Of a stretch of DNA of 64,000 nucleotides, positions 41,445 through 51,339 are shown piece after piece. The translations under genes were made by a program, and so were the position numbers. Every line of letters begins with the position of its first letter. Position 1 is the first letter of the stretch. Under the pieces are notes generated by a model. It was not told the DNA's origin. It searched no databases and saw only the letters and a program-made list of their open reading frames with translations. Origin of the DNA: Rhizobiales bacterium 62-17 (lineage in GTDB: Bacteria; Pseudomonadota; Alphaproteobacteria; Rhizobiales; Beijerinckiaceae); NCBI GenBank assembly GCA_001898965.1, contig MKVW01000004.1:348749-412748 (forward strand). The letters are read 5' to 3'.

Positions 41445-42449
41445 CTACAGCCAGCCGCGCCGTCGGAAGAAGACGAAGGGCAAGATGGCCGTGATGATCA
41501 TCAACCCGATAGCCATGGGATAACCGTATTCGAACCCCAGTTCCGGCATGGCCTTGAAGTTCATGCCGTAAATCGAGGCGATCAGCGTCGGCGGCATCAG
41601 CGCCACGGCGGCGATCGAGAAGATTTTGATGATCTGGTTCTGCTCGAGATTGATCAGCCCGAGCGTCGCGTCGAGCAGGAAATTGATCTTCGTCGACAGA
41701 TAGGTCGAATGGTCGGTCAACGACGAGACGTCGCGCTGCAAGCTGCGAACGCGAGACCGGATTTCCTTCAGCGCCCGCTTGCTGTCGTCGGCAACCGCCG
41801 TGTGATAGGTGAGCACCCGGTTCATCGACAGAAGGCTCTCACGGGCCATCGAGACAAGATCGCCCTCGCGGCCGATATCGACGATGATCTTCTGAAAGTC
41901 CGCTGTTTTCGAGGATTTCTTGCGCGAATCTTCGTGTTTGAACACTTCCCGCGAGATCGCATCGATCTTGGCGCCGACCTTCTCCAAGGCATCGGCGATG
42001 CGGTCGATGAGCGCTTCCATCAAGCTCAACATCACCTGTTCGCCGGTTCCGCACGACACCGCATTGGCACGCTGGACGCGCAAGGCGAACATCATGAACG
42101 GCCGCGGTTCCGCATAGCGCACGGTCACCAGGGTCGAGCCCTTGAGAACGAAGGTGATCGGCGTCAGCTGCGGTTCGTCGGTGTCGATCCGCGTCACCGC
42201 GGTCATCGTCATGAATTCCGCGCCGTTCTCGTTATAGAGCCGGGAGGAGACCTCGATCTCCTGCATTTCTTCGCGCGTCGGGATCGACACACCAACCGCC
42301 GCCTCTACATAGCGATCCTCTTCCGGGGTCGGATTGAGGAGGTCGAGCCAGGGCACAGTGCCTTCCGGAAAAGGCTGCTGCTCAGTGGCATTCACATTGA
42401 TGGAGTGGGCAACGAGGTGATCGCTGTCGCGGGTATAAACACGCAGCAT
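41445..42449 (-). CDS. corA: CorA family magnesium/cobalt transporter
   Basis: A 334-residue protein with a large cytoplasmic N-terminal domain and two C-terminal helices. The CorA signature appears as IYGMNF followed by the ELGFEYGYP loop (in place of MPEL). The long helix with coiled-coil character (about 190-260) is normal for the pentameric funnel. It imports Mg2+. Convergent with the ECF gene. No Mg-sensing leader is recognised in the 240-base gap upstream, which holds only the hairpin CCGATAGA / TCTATCGG (42629-42648). Confidence 0.92.
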   Translation of the reverse strand: MLRVYTRDSDHLVAHSINVNATEQQPFPEGTVPWLDLLNPTPEEDRYVEAAVGVSIPTREEMQEIEVSSRLYNENGAEFMTMTAVTRIDTDEPQLTPITFVLKGSTLVTVRYAEPRPFMMFALRVQRANAVSCGTGEQVMLSLMEALIDRIADALEKVGAKIDAISREVFKHEDSRKKSSKTADFQKIIVDIGREGDLVSMARESLLSMNRVLTYHTAVADDSKRALKEIRSRVRSLQRDVSSLTDHSTYLSTKINFLLDATLGLINLEQNQIIKIFSIAAVALMPPTLIASIYGMNFKAMPELGFEYGYPMAIGLMIITAILPFVFFRRRGWL

Positions 42450-42690
42450 GCCGCTCTTCCCATTCTCGGCAGGCGCGGAGCGAGCCGTGGTTTACGTATC
42501 AGGTTATGGCGAGGACACCCTCTATCTGCCATCTCCCGATGGAGCGCGATGCACAGGCGGACGGAGCGAAATCCAGCGCCTCCGTGCCAGCATATTGCGC
42601 ACCCGTCAACCGCCAAACGACAAATGACCCGATAGAAAAATCTATCGGTCTGTTACAGGCGCGGTCGCGGTTGAGGGCTGAAATCGCGGT

Positions 42691-45600
42691 TTATTCGGCG
42701 GCCAGCGCCTGAGGGTTCTGCGGGTCACGAAACCGCTGCAACAGGCCTTCTTGTTCACGTTTTGCGACAAGAACATGACGGTCCTTCACGTGACCGAATC
42801 CGCGGATTTTTTCGGGCAAACTGGCCAGGGCCAAGGCCGTGGCATGATTGGCCGGGGTCAGGCCGCGACCGAATTCGTCAAGCAGCGCGAGATAATCAGC
42901 GATGAGCTGCTGCTCCATCCGCCGCTCGGCGCTATAGCCGAAAATATCGAACATCGTGCCGCGCAGGCCCTTGAGCGCCGCGAGCAGGCGGAAGCCCGTC
43001 ATCATCCACGGACCGAACGTGGTTTTACGGGGGTGACCCGCCGCATCCTTGCGCCCGAGGATCGGCGGCGCGAGATGGAATTCGAGGGTCAGCTTGCCGT
43101 CGAACGTCGCTGCGAGCTGCTTCTGGAACGAGCCGTCCGTATAGAGCCGCGCGACCTCATATTCGTCCTTCACCGCCATCAGTTTGAACAGATAACGGGC
43201 CACGGCCTCGGCAAGCCCGCTCATGCCGGGTGTCTTGGTTTTCTCGAACTTCTCGATCGTGCGTACCGCCGCCTCATAGCGCCGCGCATAAGCGGCGTTC
43301 TGATAGGCGCTCAGGAAAGCGACGCGGCGCGCGACTAGGCTCTCGAGCGTTTCCGCTTCAACGAGCGCATCCGCTTTGGCCGGCAGCAAGGCATCGATGG
43401 CGCGCGGCGCATGGGCGTAATCGCGGCCAAGCGCGAAAGCGGCGAGGTTCATATCCACCGCTTCACCGTTCAGCCAGATCGCCTGTTCGATCGAGGCGGC
43501 GGCCAGGGGCACGAAGCCCTTCTGATAGGCGAAGCCGAGCATGAACATGTTGGCGGCGATTGAATTGCCGAGCAGGCGTGTGGCAATGCTCGACGCGTCG
43601 ACGAACGACAGATCGGCGCCACCGTGATCGCGGATGGCACGTTTGATGCGCTCGGTCGGCAGGTGATAATCGGCATTGCGGGTGAAGTCGCCCGGATAGA
43701 CTTCGGCCGTATTGACCACGACGCCGGTCTTGCCGGGCCGCACGGCCGCCAGCACTTTCTTGGTGCCCGAGACGACCAGATCGCAGCCCAGCACCAGATC
43801 GGCATGTCCGGCTGCGACACGAATGGCATGGATGTCGTCGGGATGGGCGGCCAGCTTCACATGGCTGTAGACGGCGCCGCCTTTCTGGGCGAGACCGGCC
43901 ATGTCGATCAGGCCGCAACCCTTGCCTTCGATATGCGCCGCCATGCCGAGAATGGCGCCGATGGTGACGACACCCGTGCCGCCAACGCCGGTGATCAGAA
44001 TGCCATAAGGCAGCTTGCCCAGTTCCGGCCGCTGCGGCTCGGGCAAAGTGCCCGTCGGATCGACCTGACGCAGCGGCGCGGTCGACGACACCAGTTTCTT
44101 CATGCGCGCGCCATGCACCGTCACGAAAGACGGGCAGAAGCCGTTGACGCAGGAAAAATCCTTGTTGCACGAGGACTGATCGATGGTGCGCTTGCGGCCA
44201 AATTCCGTATCGAGCGGCTGCACCGACACGCAGTTCGATTTGACGCCGCAATCGCCGCAGCCTTCGCAAACCAGCGTATTGATCATCACGCGCTTGTCGG
44301 GATCAGGGAACGTGCCGCGTTTGCGTCGCCGGCGCTTTTCCGCCGCACAGGTCTGATCGAAGATCAAAACAGTGCAACCCGGCTCTTCCGCCATTTCCCG
44401 CTGCACAGTTTCAAGATCGAGCCGATTGTGGATCGTCGTGCCCGCCGGCCAGGGTTCGCCCGGCGGATATTTATCCGGCTCGTCGGTGACGATGGCGATG
44501 CGTTTGACGCCTTCCGCCGCCACTTGGCGGGCGATCATCGGCACCGAGAGATTGCCCTCATGCGCCTGGCCGCCGGTCATCGCCACCGCATCATTGAACA
44601 GAATTTTATAGGTGATGTTGGTACCGGTATCGACCGCCCAGCGCAGCGCCATGACGCCTGAATGGTTGTAGGTGCCGTCACCCAAATTCTGGAAAACATG
44701 ATTGCGCGTCGAGAACGGCGCCTCGCCGATCCAGTTGGCGCCCTCGCCGCCCATCTGCGTGAAACCCTCGGTGCCGCGATCCATCCACTGCACCATGTAG
44801 TGACAGCCGATACCGGCATAAGCGCGCATGCCGTCAGGCACGACGGTCGACGAGTTGTGCGGACAGCCCGAGCAGAAATAGGGAATGCGCTGCGCCGCAT
44901 CCGGCGTCTCCGCCAGCATGCGCTGCGCGGCCTTGAGATCGGCAACGCGTTTAAAAAGATCGGCGTCGTCGCGATATTTGAGCAGACGATCGCCGATGGT
45001 GATGGCGACATCGTTGGGATCGAGCGCGCCCTTCACCGGGAAGAGCCAGGCGCCGGCCTCATCGCGTTTGCCGATGCAGACCGGCTGGTTCGCCGAGCCA
45101 TAAAGCTCCTCGCGCACCTGCACTTCGATCAGCGAACGCTTTTCCTCGACGACGATGATGAGATCAAGCCCACGGGCAAAATCCTTCAGCCCCTCCGGCT
45201 CGATCGGCCAGGGACAGGCAATCTTATAGAGCCGCAGACCCAGATCATTGGCGCGTGCTTCGTCGATGCCGAGATCGTCCATCGCCTGACGCACATCGAG
45301 ATAGGATTTGCCGGTGGTGATGACGCCGATCTTGGCGTTCGGCCCGCCGCTGGTGACGATCTTGTTGAGCTTGTTGGCACGCAGCCAGGCGACGATCGCA
45401 TCGCGCTTGTGATCTTGCAGGCGCGCTTCCTGCGTCAGCACCGGGTCGCGCGGGCGAATGTTGAGGCCACCGTCTGGCAATTGGTAATCGGTCGGAACGA
45501 CCGGCTTCACCCGCTCCGCCGACGCATCGATCGAGGCTGTGGACTCGATCGTATCCTTGACGCATTTCAGGCCGACCCACACGCCGGCATAGCGGCTGAG

Positions 45601-46224
45601 CGCCCAGCCATAGAGGCCGTAATCGAGAATCTCCTGCACGCCGGCCGGATTGAGCACCGGCATCATCACGTCAAGGAAATGGAACTCGGATTGATGCGCG
45701 GTGGTCGAGGACTCAGCCGTGTGATCGTCACCCATCAAAGCGATGACGCCGCCAAATTTCGACGTGCCGGCGAGATTTGCATGACGAAACACGTCACCGG
45801 AGCGGTCGACGCCAGGCCCCTTGGCGTACCACATGGCGAAAACGCCATCATATTTGCCTTCGCCGCGCATCTCCGCCTGCTGCGATCCCCAGACGGCGGT
45901 CGCCGCCAGATCCTCATTGAGGCCTGGCTGGAAGACGATGTTCTGCGGCTTCAGCACCTTGGCGGCGCGATGCATCTGCTGATCGATGCCGCCGAGCGGC
46001 GAGCCGCGATAGCCGGTGACGAAACCGGCCGTGTTAAGACCGGCAGCCAGATCGCGCTGCTTTTGCAGCAGCAAAAGCCGAACGATGGCCTGCGTACCGG
46101 AAACGAAAATCTGCTTTTGGTTGAGGTCGTACTTGTCGTCGAGCGAAACCCTGCCCGACGCTGTGTCGTGGATTTGGTCCAGCTTGGCCGGCGCCTGCTC
46201 AAGAACCGTCTTGGCTCCCGACAT
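42691..46224 (-). CDS. Indolepyruvate ferredoxin oxidoreductase family protein (fused IorA/IorB)
   Basis: An 1177-residue fused 2-oxoacid:ferredoxin oxidoreductase. The N-terminal half carries TPP-dependent domains (AGFVTGYRGSPLGGIDQQM). The Fe-S region has CEGCGDCGVKSNC and CNKDFSCVNGFCPS; the C-terminal half contains the gamma-like domain GVGGTGVVTIGAILGMAA. It oxidatively decarboxylates aryl pyruvates to aryl-acetyl-CoA with ferredoxin. The start at 46224 has GGGAGAGG upstream. Unusual in length but typical of the fused alphaproteobacterial form. Confidence 0.93.
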   Translation of the reverse strand: MSGAKTVLEQAPAKLDQIHDTASGRVSLDDKYDLNQKQIFVSGTQAIVRLLLLQKQRDLAAGLNTAGFVTGYRGSPLGGIDQQMHRAAKVLKPQNIVFQPGLNEDLAATAVWGSQQAEMRGEGKYDGVFAMWYAKGPGVDRSGDVFRHANLAGTSKFGGVIALMGDDHTAESSTTAHQSEFHFLDVMMPVLNPAGVQEILDYGLYGWALSRYAGVWVGLKCVKDTIESTASIDASAERVKPVVPTDYQLPDGGLNIRPRDPVLTQEARLQDHKRDAIVAWLRANKLNKIVTSGGPNAKIGVITTGKSYLDVRQAMDDLGIDEARANDLGLRLYKIACPWPIEPEGLKDFARGLDLIIVVEEKRSLIEVQVREELYGSANQPVCIGKRDEAGAWLFPVKGALDPNDVAITIGDRLLKYRDDADLFKRVADLKAAQRMLAETPDAAQRIPYFCSGCPHNSSTVVPDGMRAYAGIGCHYMVQWMDRGTEGFTQMGGEGANWIGEAPFSTRNHVFQNLGDGTYNHSGVMALRWAVDTGTNITYKILFNDAVAMTGGQAHEGNLSVPMIARQVAAEGVKRIAIVTDEPDKYPPGEPWPAGTTIHNRLDLETVQREMAEEPGCTVLIFDQTCAAEKRRRRKRGTFPDPDKRVMINTLVCEGCGDCGVKSNCVSVQPLDTEFGRKRTIDQSSCNKDFSCVNGFCPSFVTVHGARMKKLVSSTAPLRQVDPTGTLPEPQRPELGKLPYGILITGVGGTGVVTIGAILGMAAHIEGKGCGLIDMAGLAQKGGAVYSHVKLAAHPDDIHAIRVAAGHADLVLGCDLVVSGTKKVLAAVRPGKTGVVVNTAEVYPGDFTRNADYHLPTERIKRAIRDHGGADLSFVDASSIATRLLGNSIAANMFMLGFAYQKGFVPLAAASIEQAIWLNGEAVDMNLAAFALGRDYAHAPRAIDALLPAKADALVEAETLESLVARRVAFLSAYQNAAYARRYEAAVRTIEKFEKTKTPGMSGLAEAVARYLFKLMAVKDEYEVARLYTDGSFQKQLAATFDGKLTLEFHLAPPILGRKDAAGHPRKTTFGPWMMTGFRLLAALKGLRGTMFDIFGYSAERRMEQQLIADYLALLDEFGRGLTPANHATALALASLPEKIRGFGHVKDRHVLVAKREQEGLLQRFRDPQNPQALAAE

Positions 46225-46450
46225 CGACCTCTCCCTACGCCGATATCCGTGCCCCAACAGCGGCTTTCGCTGTCGGGCACCTCATGAATCTAGGTACGCA
46301 TACCACGCATTTTCAACCCACGGGCGGTATGATCCGATCCCGAAGTCGCCACAATATGATGCGATTCGCCAGGGTAGATCACCGAAGTTTGACCAAGCCT
46401 TTGGTCGAACAGGTAATATAGCCGGCCATATCGAGCCGAAAGGAACGCGC

Positions 46451-47116
46451 GTGCGCCTCAGCCCCCTCCTATATCGCCTTTGGGTGACGGGTTTTGTTGC
46501 CGCCGGAGCGATTTTTGGCTTGGCGAGCCATGCCAGTGCGCATCCGCACGTTTTCGTCGTCGTCAAAAGCGTCGTCGTTTTCGGCCAGGACGGCAAAATC
46601 GCCGCAATCCGCCATAGCTGGACCTTCGACGACATGTACTCGGCCTTCGCCACCCAGGGCCTCGGCCCCGATCCGGCGAAACTCGCCAGCGATTTGCAGC
46701 AACTGGCGAAGGTCAATGTCGAACAGCTCGAGGAAGCCTCGTTCTTCACCTTCCTGCGCGTCGGCGGCAAAAAGCAGTCCGACTTCTCGCCCGCCACCGA
46801 CTATTCGATCACCCTCGACAAGGACAAGATCGTCACCTTGAGTTTCACCGTGCCGCTGAAACATCCGACGATCACCGGCCGCGCACTGATTTTGCAGGTG
46901 ACCGACCCGACCTATTTCGTCGCCTTCGATTTCGACAAGGACCGCGCCGTGACCATGGAAAACGCACCGGCCGGCTGTTCGCTGAACATCAATCAGCCGC
47001 AGGGCTTGTCCGCCGCCGATCAGAAGCGGCTTGAGGACGTCGCCGGCACCAACGATTCTCCGGGGCAGGATTTCGGCTTCAAACTGGCAAGCCGCGCCAT
47101 CGTGGCCTGCCCCTGA
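46451..47116 (+). CDS. DUF1007 family periplasmic protein
   Basis: A 221-residue protein from GTG 46451 (AAGGA upstream), with a signal peptide ending HASA and then HPHVFVVVKSVVVF, the start of a DUF1007 domain. DUF1007 proteins are often encoded with NicO/RcnA-type nickel/cobalt exporters, as here (next gene 9 bases later), and may bind metal through the HPH motif. The exact role is unknown. Confidence 0.88.
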   Translation: MRLSPLLYRLWVTGFVAAGAIFGLASHASAHPHVFVVVKSVVVFGQDGKIAAIRHSWTFDDMYSAFATQGLGPDPAKLASDLQQLAKVNVEQLEEASFFTFLRVGGKKQSDFSPATDYSITLDKDKIVTLSFTVPLKHPTITGRALILQVTDPTYFVAFDFDKDRAVTMENAPAGCSLNINQPQGLSAADQKRLEDVAGTNDSPGQDFGFKLASRAIVACP

Positions 47117-47125
47117 ATATTGCTC

Positions 47126-48256
47126 GTGAAAGACCAGCTCTTGCGTCGTTCCTCCACAATCAACCTGCGCCATCTTCTGCTGTTTGCCGGCGCACTCGTC
47201 GCCGCCGTCGGGTTGATCTCGATCGCCAGCGCGCATGATCTCTTCGCTCAGACACCCGCGCGCAATCCCTTCAACGTCGGCATTTCCGAGGGCGGCGGCC
47301 GCGCCACCGGCATCATGGGCTGGATCATGGCGCAGCAGGTGGCGTTCGAGCGCCTACTTTCAGGCAGCGTACGCGCCATCAAGACCGATACGTCAGCGCT
47401 CTGGACTCTGCTCGGCATCAGTTTCACCTACGGGGTCTTCCACGCCGCCGGCCCGGGCCATGGCAAGGCTGTCGTTGCCTCCTACATGCTGGCCAATGAA
47501 CGGGCGCTGCGGCGCGGCATCGCCATTTCCTTTTTCGCCGCGGTGCTGCAAGGCCTCGTCGCCATCGCCATCGTCGGCATCCTGGCGCTCATCCTCAACG
47601 CCACCTCACAGCAGATGCGCCAGACGGCGAATTTCGTCGAACTGGCGAGCTATGCCGGCATTGCCGTGCTCGGCCTGTGGCTGGTCTGGCGCAAGGGTTC
47701 GGCTCTCTTCTCCGTTCTCGGCGCGAAAGCAAAACCGAGCCAACCGTCAGCTGTGCATGATCATGATCACGATCATGATCATCCCCATTATGACCATGCC
47801 CATCATCACCACGATCACGCGGCGCAAGAGCATGCACACAGCCATGCGCCGCACGGTCATCCAGACCATGTGCATGACGAGCATTGCGGCCATTTCCACG
47901 CGCCGGACCCGAAAACCTTGGGCGACAATTTCTCCTGGGGCGGCGCATTGCTGACGGTGCTGGCGGCCGGATCGCGGCCCTGTTCAGGCGCCATCCTCGT
48001 TCTGGTTTTCGCTCTGGCACAGGGCATTTTCACTGCCGGCATCGCAGCAGCCTTTGCCATGTCGCTTGGCACCGCGCTCACCACTGGCGCGCTGGCCGCC
48101 GTCGCCGTACTCGCCAAGAATCTGGCCATGCGCTTCGCCAATCCGGACTCATCGCGCACGGTCGTCCTGGCCCGCCTGTTCGAGTTCGGCGCCGCCTGTC
48201 TGGTTCTGCTGATTGGTATCACGCTGTTTTTTGGCGGTGCCCTCGGCCAGGGTTAA
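47126..48256 (+). CDS. NicO/RcnA-type nickel/cobalt exporter with a His-rich loop
   Basis: A 376-residue membrane protein with six helices. The first family motif is FTYGVFHAAGPGHGKAVVASYM (His-x4-Asp variant), the second GGALLTVLAAGSRPCSGAILVLVF. Between helices 3 and 4 lies a loop of about 50 residues very rich in His, Asp and Pro (HDHDHDHDHPHYDHAHHHHDH split as His-Asp repeats), the metal-binding region. The start is GTG 47126 (or TTG 47120). It probably exports Ni/Co. It overlaps the convergent GGT-like gene by 4 bases. Confidence 0.88.
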   Translation: MKDQLLRRSSTINLRHLLLFAGALVAAVGLISIASAHDLFAQTPARNPFNVGISEGGGRATGIMGWIMAQQVAFERLLSGSVRAIKTDTSALWTLLGISFTYGVFHAAGPGHGKAVVASYMLANERALRRGIAISFFAAVLQGLVAIAIVGILALILNATSQQMRQTANFVELASYAGIAVLGLWLVWRKGSALFSVLGAKAKPSQPSAVHDHDHDHDHPHYDHAHHHHDHAAQEHAHSHAPHGHPDHVHDEHCGHFHAPDPKTLGDNFSWGGALLTVLAAGSRPCSGAILVLVFALAQGIFTAGIAAAFAMSLGTALTTGALAAVAVLAKNLAMRFANPDSSRTVVLARLFEFGAACLVLLIGITLFFGGALGQG

Positions 48257-49800
48257 AGCCCAGCGCTGGCACCCACGGTCTCGATCCGGTTGCCAGCCCG
48301 CACGAGCGCGGCGGTATCGGCAACGCCGATCTTAGATGTTTCCATCACCTCATGACCGGCGCTGCGCAAGCGCCGCGCGATCGCGCCATCGAAACGCTCA
48401 TCGATATGAACGAAAGCGGGTTCGTCCTTGCTTCTACGGAACACTGCGCAAAGCGGTGCGCCGCACGCATCTTCCACCGTCGCGCCAGCAGCCAGCCGGG
48501 CCAGAATTTGCGCCATGGCCTGCGGCTCGGCTTCACGGCCCGAGGCGCCGAGAGCGACGATGCGTGCACCTTTCAACGTGGCGATCACTGGCGCCAAGGC
48601 CGTGCGTGGACGCAGACCCGGTGCCAGCGCGAACGGCGAGCGCTCTTCCATGGAGAAAGCCGTGGCGCCATTGGCCAGCAGCACGCCAGTGCGCGGCAGG
48701 ACGCAGCCCGATCCGAAGGCCGTACCGCAGGATTGCGCCAAGACCACTGTCAGACCCGTCATATCCGTGACGGCGATGACAGCCGCGCGTTCCGGCCATG
48801 ACACTTCGAAAGGCATGTCCGCTGCGCGTTCCATCGACAGAGCTTCCGCCTGTGCCCGTAGCGCATCCGGCGTCAGCAACCCATCGTGATCGACATCGAT
48901 TCCATCGAAATCCGTAAAAGCCTTGTCGCGCGCGATGATGCCGCGCTTGGCGCTTTCGATCAGGCCGTGAAAGAAAGCAAAACTGTCGAGACGATCGATG
49001 CCCAGCCGCTCGGCGATGCCGAAGCCCACCAGCGCTGCAATGCCTTGCGAGGGCGGCGGCGGCGCGAACAAAGTGCCAGCCTGCGTCACAACCTGCAATG
49101 GCTCGCGCCAACGCGGCTGGAAGGCGCGCAAATCCTCGCGCGTCACCGGCACGCCAAGACGCTCCATGTCGGCCGCCATTTCGCGCGCCACGTCGCCGCG
49201 ATAGAAATCGTTCAGACCGGCATGGGCCAATTGTTCCAATGTCGCGGCCAGGGCGTCCGCCGTGCGCATCGTGCCAACGGCCCACGGCTTACCATCGTCC
49301 ATGAAAGCCGTAGCGAAGCCCGGCTGTTCGATCAGCAGCGCATCGCGCGACACTTCGCCGGCGCTGACCGGCACACCGGTTCGCGCCGCCCCGATGGCGG
49401 CCGACAGCAAGAGATCGAGTGGTAGCTTGCCGCCCAATGCCCGCGCGACATCGAGCGCCTGCATCAAGCCGCCGACCAAGCCCGGAACGGTGGCCGCGGC
49501 CATTGGCCCAAGACGCGGGATCGTATCCTGCCCCTGATCGCGATAGGCACGGATCGACGCCTTCGCGCCTGTCGATCCAACGGCCTCGATGGCCCGCACG
49601 CGCCCGCTCGGCGGGCGCACCAGCCACAGCGCATCGCCGCCCAGGGCATTGAGTTGAGGAGAGGTGACGGCAGCGACCGCAGCGGTCGCCACCGCCGCTT
49701 CCAACGCATTGCCACCTTCGATGAGAAGCGCTTGTCCAGCGCGGGCGGCAAGGTCGTCAGGCGCGACGACAGCAGCCAGCGCGAATTCCGCCGTTGTCAC
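48253..49800 (-). CDS. Gamma-glutamyltransferase-like protein lacking the catalytic threonine
   Basis: A 515-residue Ntn-hydrolase homologue without a signal peptide. The GGT fold is shown by GGNALEAAVATAAVAAVTSPQLNALGGDALWLV and by the later FGSGCVLPRTGVLLANGA. In active enzymes the small subunit begins TTHxSVVD, the first Thr being the nucleophile. Here the same place reads AAVIAVTD (Ala339, Ala340), and the glutamate-binding Arg of the large subunit is also absent (IEAVGSTGAKAS). It starts at GTG 49800, overlapping cpdR. It probably cannot self-process, or it has another role. Confidence 0.8.
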   Translation of the reverse strand: MTTAEFALAAVVAPDDLAARAGQALLIEGGNALEAAVATAAVAAVTSPQLNALGGDALWLVRPPSGRVRAIEAVGSTGAKASIRAYRDQGQDTIPRLGPMAAATVPGLVGGLMQALDVARALGGKLPLDLLLSAAIGAARTGVPVSAGEVSRDALLIEQPGFATAFMDDGKPWAVGTMRTADALAATLEQLAHAGLNDFYRGDVAREMAADMERLGVPVTREDLRAFQPRWREPLQVVTQAGTLFAPPPPSQGIAALVGFGIAERLGIDRLDSFAFFHGLIESAKRGIIARDKAFTDFDGIDVDHDGLLTPDALRAQAEALSMERAADMPFEVSWPERAAVIAVTDMTGLTVVLAQSCGTAFGSGCVLPRTGVLLANGATAFSMEERSPFALAPGLRPRTALAPVIATLKGARIVALGASGREAEPQAMAQILARLAAGATVEDACGAPLCAVFRRSKDEPAFVHIDERFDGAIARRLRSAGHEVMETSKIGVADTAALVRAGNRIETVGASAGL

Positions 49801-50177
49801 GCCGCCAGCAGGCGCTGTACCTCGTTGACGAGATCCTTGAGGTGGAACGGCTTGGAAAGGACCTTGGCGTCCTTGGGGGCATTATTGTCCGGGTTGAGTG
49901 CCACGGCGGCAAAGCCGGTGATGAACATCACCTTGATATCCGGGTCGAGCTCGGTCGCCCGGCGGGCCAGCTCGATGCCGTCCATTTCCGGCATGACGAT
50001 ATCGGTCAAGAGCAGTTCAAACGGCTCCTCGCGCAGCCGGTTATAGGCGGACAGCCCGTTGTCGTAGGAGGACACGTTGAAACCGGCATTCTGGAGCGCT
50101 TTCACCAGAAAACGGCGCATGTCATTATCGTCTTCCGCCAAAAGAATCCGGGTGGCGGCAGCAGGAATCTCGTTCAT
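49797..50177 (-). CDS. cpdR: CpdR-type response regulator (receiver domain only)
   Basis: A 126-residue stand-alone receiver: acidic pair in LAEDDNDMRRFL, phospho-acceptor Asp in LLLTDIVMPEMDG, conserved Thr in MFITGFAAVA and Lys in LSKPFH. CpdR is dephosphorylated to direct ClpXP to cell-cycle proteolysis of CtrA and PdeA in Caulobacter-like cells. The start at 50177 is set by homology. The stop overlaps the GGT-like gene start. The neighbouring N-formylglutamate amidohydrolase gene is the usual Hyphomicrobiales companion. Confidence 0.9.
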   Translation of the reverse strand: MNEIPAAATRILLAEDDNDMRRFLVKALQNAGFNVSSYDNGLSAYNRLREEPFELLLTDIVMPEMDGIELARRATELDPDIKVMFITGFAAVALNPDNNAPKDAKVLSKPFHLKDLVNEVQRLLAA

Positions 50178-50368
50178 CACAGCCTCGTCAGGAACCCGCT
50201 TCCATAAGAGGCAGGTTCGGTTAATTGCCAGTGAACACACTCCGAAACATGGCGAATTTACGGAACTTATCAGCATTAAATCCACATGTACCGATAGACA
50301 TGGCTTTTAGGCCTTGGCACATTGGGGATATGTGACAGCCTCTGGCGGCCGGGACATTTGAACGGACG

Positions 50369-51304
50369 ATGAGCGATCGGAACAATGGTACTGGATTGGA
50401 CGGAGCCGGCCTGGGCAGCGCTGTCCCGCGCTTGCCGGAACTGGATCCGCCGTTCGATATCATCGAGCCTGAGGTCGAAGCCTGTCCAGTGGTTTTCTCC
50501 TCCCCCCACTCCGGCAGTATTTACCCCGCAGCCTTCCTGAAGGCCGCCCGGCTCGATCCGCTGACCCTGCGCCGCTCGGAAGACGCCTTCGTCGACGAAT
50601 TGTTCATCCCAGCCTTGAGCATTGGCGCGCCCATGTTGCGGGCACGGTTTCCCCGTGCCTATCTCGACGTCAATCGTGAGCCCTTCGAGCTCGATCCGCG
50701 CATGTTCGACGGCCGCCTCCCCTCCCATGCCAATACGCGCTCAATCCGCGTCGCCGGCGGCCTGGGCACGATCGCCCGCATCGTCGGTGAAGCGCAGGAA
50801 ATCTATTGGGGCCGCCTGCCGGTGGCGGAAGCCATGTTGCGGATCGAAGCCCTGCACCGCCCCTACCATGCGGCCCTCAAGGCTTTGGTGGAACGTACCC
50901 GCAAGCGCTTCGGCATGGCCGTGCTGGTCGATTGCCATTCCATGCCCTCGAGCAATCTGCCGACGGAAAACGGCGGCAAGGCCGATGTCGTGCTCGGCGA
51001 CCGCTACGGCACCAGCTGCGATCCCGGCTTCGTCGATTGCATCGATTACGAATTGCGGCTGCTCGGCTATCGCGTGCTGCGCAACAAGCCCTATGCCGGC
51101 GGCTATATCACCGAATATTACGGCGAACCGTCCATGGCACGTCACGCCCTGCAGGTGGAATTCAACCGCGGTCTTTACATGGATGAAGCGCGCATGGTGC
51201 GCAGCGACAATTTCGACGCTTTGTCACGCGACATCGCCAAAGTGATGGAGCGCTTTGCCGCCTTCCTCGCCGCCGGCTCGAGCGGCGCGGCCGCCGCCGA
51301 ATAA
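50369..51304 (+). CDS. N-formylglutamate amidohydrolase family protein (second copy)
   Basis: A 311-residue HutG-like amidohydrolase, distinct from the copy at 20367 (for example VFSSPHSGSIYPAAFLKAARL; RAYLDVNREPFELDPRMFDGRL; LVDCHSMPSSNLPTENGG). The Pro/Asp-rich N-terminus and Ala-rich tail are normal for this group. It is divergent from cpdR and usually neighbours it. The likely function is deformylation of N-formylglutamate or a related N-acyl amino acid. Two tandem sRNA genes follow its stop. Confidence 0.9.
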   Translation: MSDRNNGTGLDGAGLGSAVPRLPELDPPFDIIEPEVEACPVVFSSPHSGSIYPAAFLKAARLDPLTLRRSEDAFVDELFIPALSIGAPMLRARFPRAYLDVNREPFELDPRMFDGRLPSHANTRSIRVAGGLGTIARIVGEAQEIYWGRLPVAEAMLRIEALHRPYHAALKALVERTRKRFGMAVLVDCHSMPSSNLPTENGGKADVVLGDRYGTSCDPGFVDCIDYELRLLGYRVLRNKPYAGGYITEYYGEPSMARHALQVEFNRGLYMDEARMVRSDNFDALSRDIAKVMERFAAFLAAGSSGAAAAE

Positions 51305-51339
51305 CCTTCCAACTTCAGCGAAAAAGAAACGACCTCCAG

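Noticed and set aside
44662-46287. 541-codon plus-strand frame antisense to the indolepyruvate oxidoreductase
   Set aside because: The minus strand has cysteine clusters and TPP domains; the antisense frame is a GC artefact.
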